From Forficula auricularia (taxonomy: Eukaryota > Arthropoda > Insecta > Dermaptera > Forficulidae), in contig JALMQS010000128.1 in the NCBI GenBank assembly GCA_024734495.1, positions 19,905,573-19,969,572 of the forward strand: 64,000 bases of DNA, read 5' to 3'. The translations under genes were made by a program, and so were the position numbers. The notes under the pieces were generated by a model. The model ran no database searches. It was not told where the DNA came from and worked only from the letters and a program-made list of their open reading frames with translations. This document shows positions 54,022-64,000 of this stretch, in pieces (positions within the stretch are counted from its first letter, which is position 1; each line of letters opens with the position of its first letter).

Positions 54022-55650
54022 CCATTTAAAATTATAATTAATTAAAAACTAATAATAAACCAATGATTTAGGATTGAATAAAATATTGTAATGAGATTTT
54101 CACTTTCATTTATATCTATAATATTTCATATTATGGTATATGAAATTAGATAAAAGTGAAATATTCAATATTATATTCTCCCGAGGTCTTGAGACTTTCT
54201 GAGGGTTCTATCGGCATGCTTATAAAAGCTATTTCACTTTGACAGTTCTAGTTGGAAGTAAATGATCCTTTATTATTTAATAGATGGAATTAGGATTAAA
54301 AACAAACAAGTAAGTTTTGAAGTACCTGGAGCCCAAAATGTGGCCAAAAATTCATTATAACTCTGTGCATGTGTATCTCCATGGGTTGAAATCGGACAGA
54401 CGAAAGCATACCTTTGTTATTTTGTTTATCGCCTTTAGAAATATCTGAAAAAAATCATTTTCAAGCATATTTTCTCTATCACTTTATTGTGTGTCTGGAT
54501 TCAGATATCCACTAAAGTTTATTCTGGTGTCAAAATGTAGGTATTTTAAAAACCAACTTTAATTAGAATTTGAGCTTAAGATTTTCCTATTAAAAAAATA
54601 TTGAAAATCAGAAAAAAAAATCAAATTGTCATTGTGCTCTTGAACGGTTGAACTAAGGAGCTGAAATTTGGCACACAAGTTTGAATTAAAAAATTTCACA
54701 TCCCTGCTAAGTATCATTTTTCTAGCTGAATATTTTCACTAGCAAAACATTAACAAATTGATATAACTTGCGGACAGCAATTCGAACCTAAAAAAAATTA
54801 TGTTTTTAATCCAGTTTTTACCAAAATCTTGGTTAAATATCGGTTTAGATAAAATTATAAATAATTAAAAGATAATAATAAAGGACGGACATAGTCTAAA
54901 TAAAATGAATGAATTTATTTTTTATTTCTATATAGCTACAAGTTTTAGGAGATTTGACGATAGCTAAATGTTATCTCTTAGTCTGCCTAAGAAATATTCC
55001 ATCATTTCCCTTTTAGATAAATACTTGCATGGTAATTGTTCTAAATAGAAAAGTTCCGAAATTTTGAAATAAAAAATTAAGGTCTTATTTTTTACTGAAA
55101 ATTTAATACCTTACAGATAAAATTAAAAATTCAATATCCCTTTGTGGTTCAATAATAGCGAACGCATTTTCTTGCAAAAGTTTGCTTTGGAAACCTACTC
55201 TGCCCTATTCTTCCTTTGTTTAACTGGTTAATGCTTATATTTTTGTGACTCCATCTCAAAGGATTTGGCTTTTTATTACGCGCAATACCTACCATGTCAC
55301 TCCGTATTTATTTATTATATGCATTTATAGTTTATTATTGTCTTATATCTAAACCTTGACTTTTTCATAATAAACTTTATTCTCTTTCACAATCTATCTC
55401 CTTTAAATTTATATTAACAGCCCTTATCTAATTCTTAAACATAAATCTGTTAAATGTAATCACATTTTAAATTAATTTAACCACTTTTATATAAAATAAT
55501 TTAATTAATTACATTTACTATCTTCTAATTTCTATCACGTTTTGAAAAAAATTTACCTGGATAATTTCCTACCTCCTCCTCCACTAAAAAAACAAAAACA
55601 AAAATAAGATATTGTTATTATTTTGTACTCATAACTCATTTAGATCTAAA
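54022..55650. other. No gene recognised
   Basis: AT-rich. 54340-54840 has phrases (GAACTAAGGAGCTGAAATTTGG and similar) that resemble 24720-24850 and 62565-62700, probably one old dispersed repeat family. Confidence 0.3.
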
Positions 55651-55654
55651 TTGC

Positions 55655-56186
55655 TCGGATTTGTGGAGAATTGCTTGCATTTGTGGAGAGGAGCCCCCAA
55701 GCATACTCTTAATACATCGGATGCGATTCAGAAGCGGGCTATCCGACTGATAGGAGATCCTGCATTAACTGACCATCTCTACTAACTAGACCATCGTAGA
55801 TCTATCTCCACCCTTTCTTTTTTTATAGATATTATCATAGCTTTTGTTCTGACGAGATAAAATCAATAATCCCAAAGGTTTCATTTACGCGAAATACGCG
55901 ATTTTCTAATAATAAACACCCCTATACGCGCTTAAATTGGATACTAATCGAACAAATGCATTCGCCGATTCGTTTATCCCTATGACATCTAGAGACTGGA
56001 ACTCTCTTCCACCGACCCTCAGCAACTTATAACCTTTAATCTTTCAAGACCCGCATCCACAGATACCTTCGACTCCTACCCAATCCCTAAATCTTTTCTT
56101 ATTTTCACGATACAGGGATCCACCGCGGACTACAGAGGCTGTATCTTTTTGGTGCAACTTCTTCTTTTATCAATATCATTAAAAAA
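55655..56186 (+). pseudogene. Jockey/CR1-like non-LTR reverse transcriptase C-terminus, decayed
   Basis: It corresponds to the second half of 25854-26595: TTTGTGGAGAGGAGCCCCCAA, ATGCGATTCAGAAGCGGGCT (ends the DAIQKR-like motif), TAGGAGATCC, GAAATACGCG, CGATTCGTTTATCCCTATGA and ACTGGAACTCTCTTCCACC. It continues in the 3' UTR to GTGCAACTTCTTC and an A-run. Several stops and frameshifts. It is non-functional. Confidence 0.7.
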
Positions 56187-58035
56187 ATAAAATAAAAATG
56201 TATCTATAGATAGTGATTTATGAAAAATATTATTTGTTCTTGAAATAGTCAGGCAAACTTGAAAGATTAAAAAAAAATTCAATTAAGGTATATTTTATTT
56301 ATTTAAAAATACTAGTTTGAAAAAATTCATCTCATAAGTATATATTTCCAACTAATTAATCATCGATATTGTAATCTAAAAATGTTCTTATTTTCCGATG
56401 AGTAAGTATTCAAGCCAACTAAAAATAAAGTTGTATTCAGGGAGAATGGTGTAGGTTCGAGGTGAAACATATTTCTCTGTAATAAAGCACTCCTGGTTCA
56501 CTAATTTAAAGTCATAAAAGTGTGGCTTATAAATTTACTTTGATAGTGTTAGCTGAAGAAACTTCCGACTGAGCTAACTTTAAATTCACCCTTGTATACA
56601 TATAATATTTTGTTTATTTATTCGTTTGGATGTGAAATGTCGAATATTTGCACACACACACATATATAGTATGTATAATATTATATATATATATATAAGT
56701 AGAGGCCCTGAAGGCTCTCTGGAGAATGGACATGACCCTTTCCTGTCTGATCTTTAAAAGGACTTGTTGGCTGAAGCCCTCAAGTGGCATCAATCAATTG
56801 ATTCCCTCTTTATAGTATAACATGCTCTTGTATCATTTCGTCTAATCGATATACAATCCAATCTGAGTTTAACAAAAAACTGATACAAAAATGTATTTAC
56901 GTTTTCTCTTAAACGATAGTAGTTGTTAGGCCACCTCCGGTCAATATGCCGGATATCTTGAATCTCAGCTAAATCAGATAATCTAAAAACATATGTATGT
57001 AACCAACTACCAAAAGCAGGGATAATTACAATACAGTCTTTTGGCCAGATCTGGAGCACAAGGAGATTTTATTCGATCCAGTGATATTTAAAAAACATAT
57101 AAAAAATTAAAATAATATGTGTATGAAAAACTTATAAACACAAAAATGATATTTTTAATTTCACTTACATAGAGAGGCATAAAAGTTAATGTATTGCTTT
57201 CACTTTCCGTAGGCTCAATTTATCTCTATCTCCAAAATTATACAAGTTGCTTTCACTCAGACAACTTTAAGTAATAATATTTTATGCCATTGAGATATGG
57301 AAACTGAGTTTATAAAACTGGTTTTCAGAATCAAAACTCACTCGGAAACTCAATGATCGGTGTGTGTTGATGTGTATGTATGTGCTCTGCTAAATCTCAG
57401 TATTAGTAGGTAAATCACAGAGCAACTAAATTTGAGACTTAAGCTACCAATTAGCTAACAAGATTTCCGTACAAATAAACATATCGTTTGTAAGTAGCCA
57501 TTTATTTCAAAGCTGAGATGGTTTTTAATGTTTTCTCAAAAACGATTCCCACGAATTTTTAAAAATCTCTCTGTTTAATAAGTAAGTATCACAGTAATGA
57601 TGATGTGTATTTTTTATCTCGATCGAAAAAATTCTGTTTAGGGACTTATGATTAGTCGTGTGGCTAAAAATTTCTAAAGAGTGATGAATCGCAAAGCAAC
57701 ATAATTCAAAAAGTAGACTAAAGATGAGATAAAATGAGTACATGGAAGGTTTGATTTGAATCTGCCAGCTGGAATTACCCCTTTACTTCCGTTTCTTTAA
57801 GCATTTTTTTTCTCCGAAACGATTCCAACGTTGATTTCAAAGAACGTGAGGCTGTAAGTGAAAGTCGTGTGTCGCACACACAATTTTATTATTTTAATTT
57901 TTATTCAACCAATATTTTTATTAAATTTTTAGTTTGTAACCTGTTATGTCTATTTTATTAAAATGTCATGCTATGTTTGATATTTAAATAATTATAATCT
58001 TTAAAGAATTAGGTGTCGGTTCTAGGTGAAACATT
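56187..58035. other. No gene recognised
   Basis: AT-rich with (AT)n tracts near 56680-56700. The minus frames 56790-57059 and 57525-57743 show no domain. A somewhat GC-richer segment at 56700-56800 (GAGGCCCTGAAGGCTCTCTGG) has no partner. Confidence 0.3.
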
Positions 58036-58127
58036 TTAATAGATAATAAGTAAAAATATATTTTTCTAGGTGGGTTTCACAAATAAAACAAATATATGTT
58101 TTGAGTTTTTAATCTCGATATATATTA

Positions 58128-58279
58128 ATAATCCTATTCCTATTCATTTTGAAAGAAAAGGCTTTAGGTTGGATCTTTTGGAGTCCACAGAAATTAAAAG
58201 AGCCCTTTCAAATAATAGTAACATCCTTAATAACCATTTAGAAGTTAATAAAAATACCATTATAGATTATATTTTATAA
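58128..58279 (+). pseudogene. Penelope-like endonuclease, last 50 residues
   Basis: NPIPIHFERKGFRLDLLEST, then NSNILNNHLEVNKN and IIDYIL, match the end of the GIY-YIG fragment at 7371-7766 closely. The GIY-YIG catalytic part itself is absent because of 5' truncation. It starts directly after the inverted end (TATATATTAATAATCC). It is non-functional. Confidence 0.75.
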
Positions 58280-58566
58280 TTTAAATAACCCGAAAAATAT
58301 TATTTCCCATTCTCAAAATTTCTATTTTAATATTTTACTATTGTTTCTTTCAAGTTCTTAACCCCTCCTCCCTTACCCTATTCTACTTCTTCCTTTATTT
58401 CTAAGCCCAGGGATAATTCTAAGCCCTTAGTTAAACTCCTTTGTTCATTTGTCTATTAATACAATAACCAATACTGCATTCTTTCCCCCACCATGTACGT
58501 TCCTCCCAATTGAACTTCACTTATAGATCTGTTTCCAATTTTAAATTTAGTTTTCTTTTGTAACTC

Positions 58567-58599
58567 CTGATGATGGGCTCATAACCCGAAATATATATC
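58567..58599 (+). ncRNA. Hammerhead ribozyme-like motif 7, best Penelope-type copy
   Basis: CTGATGA (58567-58573), stem II GGG with CCC around CTCATAA, GAAA (58588-58591), stem III A-U and U-A closing an ATAT loop, then AUC. Predicted cleavage after 58599. Stem I forms CTC with GAG next to the core, one mismatch, then more pairs. All invariant core bases are present, so this is the copy most likely to be active. Confidence 0.7.
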
Positions 58600-58819
58600 G
58601 AGATTAAAAACTCAAAACATATATTTGTTTTATTTGTGAAACCCACCTAGAAAAATATATTTTTACTTATTATCTATTTAAATAATTAGTAGTGTAGTTA
58701 AAAATATTAAATAATAATTAAACAAAAGGAGAATTTACGGCTAAAACCATCTAGATTGAACATCTTTAATGAGATAAACTTATCAGAATGCTCGAGTTTT
58801 TTAAATTTAGTATTGTAGT

Positions 58820-58975
58820 CAGGGCCGCGCCGACTTTGGGGGGAATGTGTGCAAAATACACAGGCGGCCAAGTCAAAGGGCGGCAAAACAGCTAGACAGA
58901 TTATTGAAAAGACTATAAAGAGGCCGTAAAATTAAAGTTTGCACACGGGCGGCCGAATAGCTTGGCGCGGTCTTG
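58820..58975. mobile_element. hAT-type MITE, 156 bp
   Basis: CAGGGCCGCGCCGACTTTGG on the left faces TAGCTTGGCGCGGTCTTG on the right. Flanks ATTGTAGT (58812-58819) and ATTGTATA (58976-58983) agree in 6 of 8 positions. Inside, GCGGCCAAGTC and GGCGGCCGAATAG also mirror. Non-coding. Confidence 0.65.
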
Positions 58976-58983
58976 ATTGTATA

Positions 58984-60310
58984 CTAATTTTCAAGACCAT
59001 ATTGACTTAAATTCCTCCAGAGTACCACATATGTATATTCTTCTTAAGTTTTCTCAGATAATAAATTTTTTCAGAATTCTTTCTATTCTAACGTTCAAAT
59101 ATGTTTGAGTCAAATAGGAGGCTGATTTATCTTTACATGGCCAATTGTTTAGTGTGTGGATAAAATACACATAGAGATCTGACAGATAACTTGAGACGTT
59201 CAAAAGCAGACTGGACAAACCCACAAATCTCATTTTCGCTGATAAACCTCTATAATCAAGTAGGTTGTTGATAAAACTAAATAGACCGTGTGGTCCAAAC
59301 TTACTTTTTAAACGTCCTTCTAGATTAAAGCCCAGGTACCACTTTTGCCTCGAACCAAAAAAAACAACCAAAAGTGGGATAGTCCACTCTGCTTTTAAGC
59401 GGCTCAATTCAAAGTTGATTTGCATAAAGCTTCTTTTAGAAAAATATAAGGTTAAGAATTCTCCAAAAAATAAAAATTCAGGGATGATATTTAAATTAGG
59501 AAAAATGAAATAAAGCGAGAGACCTTCATTATATAGGGAAATAGATAAACCGACAAATCTATTTAAAAAAAGACTTTAAGCTGACTGAAAATGTGAGAAT
59601 TATCTTAACAAAGTGCCGAAAGTTTTTTTTTACCTCAAGAAAAAAGAAAGAAACAATTCTTAGGCTGATCCACGCATTTTGAATGAAAATGGTGAAATGC
59701 AATTTGAATAATGGATTCTTGTCTAAGTGTACATTTCAAATTGATGCAAGCATGCAAAATTGTCCTAATTAAGATGATATATAAGGACCCATTAGGATCT
59801 CGCATGTTTAATGGAATACACCCGTTTAATCCGTTCAAAGCAAATAAATAACTACATAAGTATAATTGTTATAGTTTGCATAAACGTCTTACTCAAAGTT
59901 TCTATTGACATATTATATTTGTGGCGACTACTTATCTTAGTTATATCTATCGTAAATCATTCTGATAAATCAGACTTGACATCTCTTTTGTGAGTTCTGT
60001 CTACCTTACCCCGGTTTCATACAAAGTTAAAATCAATAGAACCTAAACAAACATGTAATTTATTTAAATATTGATTCTTAGGCACTTGTACATCAGGAAA
60101 AAAATCAAAACAAAAATTAATTCAATAACAACATTTGGTCTCTTTATTGAACACTTTTTTAAGCTCTTATATTTATTGTTTCAATATAAATTAAAAAAAG
60201 GTCTAAAGAGAAGAAACATCAATCTTAAATTAATTTTTGTTTTGATATTTTTTTCCTGAAATCCATGTACGGTATCTTAAATCAATATTTTAAATTTAAA
60301 AACAAGGGAC
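58984..60310. other. No gene recognised
   Basis: The longest frame is minus 59054-59425 (123 residues). It shows no domain, and the antisense frame at 59265-59513 is equally open, so neither is called. AT-rich otherwise. Confidence 0.3.
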
Positions 60311-60312
60311 CC

Positions 60313-60702
60313 ATGAAAGCTCGCAGAGTGGCAAGATGTTTTATTTTCAAAATTTAGACCTTATTTAATTGTGTGATTTCTATATTTTCAGAATTTCCAA
60401 TCGAAAATTATTATTCACATCTTATAATTATTATTTATTGTAATATTTTCTTTATTTGAGCCTCGAACATTTCAAATTTGTTTTATTCGTATTTAGATAT
60501 ATCTGTAAAACCTGGAGAAATATGATTTCAAACATGATTTTTTCTGTCTGATTTTGTGTGTCTATATGACTATTCCCAAGATAACACAAAAAATGAAAGC
60601 TCGCAGCGGGGCAAGCTGGCAAGATGTTTTATTTAGAAAAGTTAGCACTTATTTAATTGTGGGCTTTCTATTTACAGAATTTCCAATCGAAAAATGCAGA
60701 AA
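60313..60702 (+). repeat. Direct duplication, 280-bp spacing
   Basis: ATGAAAGCTCGCAG, GGCAAGATGTTTTATTT, TTATTTAATTGTG and CAGAATTTCCAATCGAAAA occur in the same order at 60313-60420 and 60593-60702. The second copy has a small insertion (CAAGCTGG). No coding sequence. Confidence 0.65.
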
Positions 60703-60959
60703 ACCAGAAAAATCGAATTATTATTTGTAGAGCTATTTTGTATGGCCGTTACAAATGGGCACAAATTCGGGACAACCTTTACCTTAATATACTGCATCTC
60801 TTTGTCAAGTTTTAGCTTTTTAGCTAAACTGTTCACTGATATTTAAGAATGCCAAATCACTAAAAGGACTTAACAATTTTATGTAAATTTTTCACTTTTT
60901 CCTCCAATTTTAATTTAATTTTTTTTTATTACAGAAAATTAATAAAATTTTTAGTACAG

Positions 60960-62990
60960 AAAAGAGGGGGCCGCTGTATTGTAAAGTTATATGGATGGCC
61001 TCATCAGTTTATTTTTTTCAAATGTGGCCCTATGTACTCATAAGATTGGACACCCCTGCTTTAGACCTTGATGAGCAGCGAGCGTACAGCCACCAGCCAT
61101 ATATATATGCACGTTTATTTATATTCAATTATTTAATTATATTTTTATGAGAGCGTGTGACGTCACCGCCTCAAATACAGGTTAAGACCTGTCGACTCTC
61201 CCGACCTTCCTGAAAATCAAAAAGTTAGACTTTGACCGGCCAATCCCCTTGGATCATGCCTCTTGAATCCCGATGTTGGCGTCTCTTCGGGTACCGGTCA
61301 CTCACGGAACAACTATACCTTTGAATATTTTCCCCACCCTCCCCGAAAATCAAAAAATTAGATTTTGACCGGGTATTCCCCTCTCTCCGTTTTTTAGTTC
61401 AGAAAATAAATAAATAAATTAAAGTATTTAAAACTATTTTTATATAAAAAATAAATATAAAAAAGATTTTATTTAATATTGATATTCGATTGAAAATTTG
61501 GAAAAAGGCTGGAAAAGCAGAAACGATATATGAGACCAGTACCCCATGAATGGGAAATTCCTTTACTTTAAAATAAAACTAAGATTATTAACTTGAAAGG
61601 GGAAATCGCAAGAAAAAATAAAACCTAATTTGAGACTCAGTACACTTTTTGCGAATTTTGATGAATAGGCAATTTTTGAATATGAACTGTCTGTTGTCAT
61701 TTTACCTTTCATTTAAAATTTAATTCATTTATAGATCTATGAGAAGCAGGGTTGAACCCACTGAGAGTACCATTTTCTATATAGCTATTGCTAAGATTCA
61801 AATAATGGATAATTCTACTACTGCAGTGAAGAATGAAATTGGTGCTGGGAACCCCTGAATGATATGCAGCCTCAACACAGCTAATGATTACTACATCATA
61901 GATCAAGGAACGTGAGTCAATAAATTGAATTTAAATAGTTTACAATGTTTTTATACAGTTTATACTCCTGAAGATAATCTAATAAAGGAACGAAAGCTCA
62001 AAAATAAACAAAAAAAGGTGTTATTTTTTGATTCAAGACTTGATATTTTCTCAACATATTTATATTATATCTTTTTATATCGAACCACAAATTCAAGCAA
62101 AAAGTGGTATGGAAATTTATAAAATAAATAAATTTTTAATGTACTTACTTATATTAAAATGAATCCAAATTCAAAAATTTAACCTTTCCCAAAATAATAA
62201 CTCGATAAAATTTTAATAAGATTTTTGATTTCTAGGAAAATAATTAACTATATAAATTTTGTATAATTCGTGATTTTTATAAAAATAATAAAAAGAAAAA
62301 AATTTCAAATACGTATCAATTAATTAGTATATTGATTAATTATTTATTCTTCTGATTCATTTATTATTTAGATTGTAATGCCATGGTAATATTAAGTGAT
62401 TTTTTATCATCAAACAATCACATTAATAAATACATATTAAATAATTAAAAACTTATCACTGCAGTTAAAAAATTATTCGTCATCACTTTTGTTCAAGTGG
62501 TTTAGTTGAATAAAACTGAAGTGAGAATTTTTTCAATAGAAAATATGCTCTTTTCAAATTTCGGGAATTTTTAGTGAGCGAACAGTTTGAGCTAGAAAGC
62601 TGAAACTTGGTAGAAAATTGCAGCTTATCGATAGTGAAAGTCAAGTTTGATTTCAGCTTACTGACTACAATCCGTTAAAAGCTATTTAATTCACTTTTTC
62701 TGTTTTTGTTAATTTTTCACCCTTTCTTTTTGAAGCTAAAATGTCCAAAATCTTCTCAGATTTTCGTGATTAAAATATCAAAATTTTAGCACTAGAATGA
62801 ACTCTCTCGGTGCATCTGTTCTCAAGTTATCTTAGCTAACGGAATAAAATATTAGCGATAGGATATCATGGGGGATGTCTCAATCACATAATATTTAGTT
62901 GTCCAAAATGTAAATTTAGAGATAGATTAGAAAAAGAACTAATTGCTAATAATATACAAAATCCATTAAATTTGGCGCATCTTTTGCCAG
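60960..62990. other. No gene; partial repeats
   Basis: A hAT-like right end (GGACACCCCTG, about 61050-61060) has no partner. GAAAATCAAAAAGTTAGACT with TTTGACCGG at about 61214 recurs at about 61349 (135-bp spacing) in a GC-richer patch 61150-61390 with GTGACGTCACCGCC. The degenerate CTGAAGA..CGAAAGC at about 61968-61995 looks like a decayed hammerhead-type or Penelope end. 62565-62700 is an old repeat also seen at 24720. Confidence 0.3.
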
Positions 62991-62994
62991 ACGA

Positions 62995-63255
62995 GAGGAG
63001 AATTTTTATATATTGAAGGAGACAATTAAAGAGTGTGTCTTCTGCTGGAATTATAAATTTTATTTATTTATAACGAGACTATAGTTTCGAGGGCTTTGCT
63101 CTCTTCATCAGTCTATTACAATTGATTCACAGGAATTAAAGAAACTATAGTCTCGTTATAAATAAATAAAATTTATAATTTCAGCAGAAGACTCACTCTT
63201 TCATTGTCTCCTTCAATATATAAAAATTCTGCTACCCTCGGCACAAAAACTTTCA
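62995..63255. mobile_element. Palindromic hammerhead-type element, about 260 bp
   Basis: GAATTTTTATATATTGAAGG, AGACAATTAAAGAGTG, TCTTCTGCTGGAATTATAAA and TTTATTTATTTATAACGAGA are mirrored at the right. The centre has a minus-strand hammerhead core. In the right arm only GAAACTATAGTC (63141-63152) survives, without CTGATGA. The same 3' part occurs in the truncated insertion at 44006. Target duplication was not resolved. Confidence 0.65.
63077..63111 (-). ncRNA. Hammerhead ribozyme-like motif 8
   Basis: On the minus strand: CTGATGA, stem II GAGAGC with GCCCTC (one A-C mismatch), GAAA, CTATAG, GTC. Core intact. Stem I begins A-U, G-C and then mismatches, as in motifs 1 and 4. Confidence 0.6.
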
Positions 63256-63427
63256 AGTTAATATAAATAATTGATTAGGCTTACCGTAGCAAATAAGATC
63301 AAACTATAGTTAAAAAAGAATTATCAATTTTATATTTCTGATCAGTGTCATAAATGACTATTTATTAGACTCATTGTGATATTTTATTTTACTTGCACCT
63401 TTGATATTTATTTTATTTTTACAATTG

Positions 63428-63673
63428 AAGGGTTTGCTACAAAAAGGAGGTAGCTCCATCCTATTGATGAGAGATATTAACACTATATTGTGCAAAAAAG
63501 CTTTTGTTTGGTACAAGAAGGATATAGCTCCAATCGTTATTTCCAGCGTTGCTCAACAGATGGAGCTGCCCGTCATTTTGAATTTTGTCGTCGTTTTGAA
63601 TTTTTTAAACATTTTTTTTGGTTTCCCAAAAACTGAAAAAATTGGAGCTACCTCTTTTTTGCAACAAACCCCT
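63428..63673. mobile_element. MITE with AGGGGTTTG ends, about 246 bp
   Basis: AGGGTTTGCTACAAAAAGG with AGGTAGCTCCAT at the left faces TTGGAGCTACCTC and GCAACAAACCCCT at the right. CAATT is close to both borders but the exact target duplication is unclear. The plus frame 63401-63727 simply runs across it and is not called as a gene. Confidence 0.65.
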
Positions 63674-63977
63674 CAATTTCTAATTTATTATTTATTAGTC
63701 GTTAGTTTATTGTTGGATTTATGGTAGTCTGGCTAAAATGTAAATCATTCCAAGGCCATAAAGGAGAGAAAAAAAAATCAAAAATAAAAGTTTTCTAATT
63801 ATGTAGATTGAATAAAAGTATAAGAAAATCAATATGTACAAGTAAATAAACAATTTTGAAAATCAATAATATGGAAGTACTAGTATATTATTTGTTGAAA
63901 GGTTAATGGACCACATCATTCGAACATAATCGTGCCCAGAAAACAAATTAAATATTTATAAATTATAACAAATGACA

Positions 63978-64000
63978 AAGATGAAGACTAAGCCTTCGAA
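63978..64000 (+). ncRNA. Partial hammerhead-like motif cut by the window end
   Basis: GATGAAGACTAAGCCTTCGAA at the very end resembles the stem II and GAA(A) part of motif 1. The upstream core is AAAGATGA, so CT is lost. The remainder lies outside the window. Confidence 0.35.

Larger units (their letters stand above)
58036..58675 (+). mobile_element. 5'-truncated Penelope-like element in an inverted duplication
   Basis: AGATAATAAGTAAAAATATA, then TTTTTCTAGGTGGGTTTCAC, is repeated in inverse at the right edge (to 58675). The mirrored part therefore includes about 30 bp outside the element. Inner ends carry CAAATATATGTTTTGAG. Between them on the plus strand lie an endonuclease C-terminal fragment, a 3' untranslated region and an intact hammerhead-type motif. 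It is the opposite-strand counterpart of the element at 6960. Confidence 0.7.

Noticed and set aside
59054..59425. 123-residue minus ORF and the opposite-strand ORF at 59265-59513
   Set aside because: Both strands are open over the same DNA; neither has a recognisable motif or splice context. Likely chance.
61968..61995. Hammerhead-like CTGAAGA .. CGAAAGC
   Set aside because: The core lacks the invariant TGA of CTGATGA in the right place and stem II does not pair; treated as decayed at most.
63401..63727. 108-residue plus ORF
   Set aside because: The frame crosses both inverted ends of a MITE; it is a by-product of the repeat.

Overview
This is AT-rich eukaryotic nuclear DNA, almost certainly from an animal and most likely an arthropod. 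The evidence is its mobile elements: a BEL/Pao LTR retrotransposon (a group known only from animals), a mariner-type transposase relic, Penelope-like GIY-YIG fragments, Jockey/CR1-like reverse transcriptase ends, hAT, PIF/Harbinger and pogo/Tigger debris, and very short introns with GTAAGT-type donors. Nothing bacterial is present: no operons, rRNA or CRISPR. I cannot name the species. All alignments were made by eye.

Layout. 0-2 kb: a small three-exon gene on the minus strand (67-561), then a pogo/Tigger remnant. 2-11 kb: three copies of one MITE family with perfect 8-bp target duplications, Penelope-like ends, and palindromic repeats with hammerhead-ribozyme-like motifs. 12-19.8 kb: hAT-like and Harbinger-like MITEs, a tRNA-derived SINE, a tandem duplication and a deleted mariner copy. 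20.36-20.62 kb: a second candidate small spliced gene. 21.9-26.6 kb: a MITE, a decayed coding relic, a tRNA-like palindrome and the longest non-LTR retrotransposon fragment. 26.63-33.23 kb: an internally deleted BEL/Pao element with both LTRs and a perfect CTTTG target duplication. 34-43 kb: a palindromic ribozyme-type repeat split by a 1.1-kb TIR element, a SINE, an 805-bp palindrome with tRNA-like units in both arms, and a 119-bp minisatellite. 43-53 kb: three isolated exon-like segments on the minus strand, a Harbinger relic, a BEL/Pao RT relic and a Harbinger MITE. 53-64 kb: a hAT-type foldback element, further non-LTR and Penelope fragments, and another ribozyme-type palindrome.

The most notable theme is a dispersed family of short elements in which a hammerhead core (CTGATGA, stem II, GAAA, a two-base-pair stem III, then GTC or AUC) lies in palindromes. 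Several copies have 12-13-bp target duplications. They look like non-autonomous relatives of Penelope-like retroelements, and fragments of a Penelope endonuclease occur in the window with the same kind of termini. The two small spliced genes contain no ORF longer than about 60 codons in any single exon, so they would be missed by simple ORF calling.
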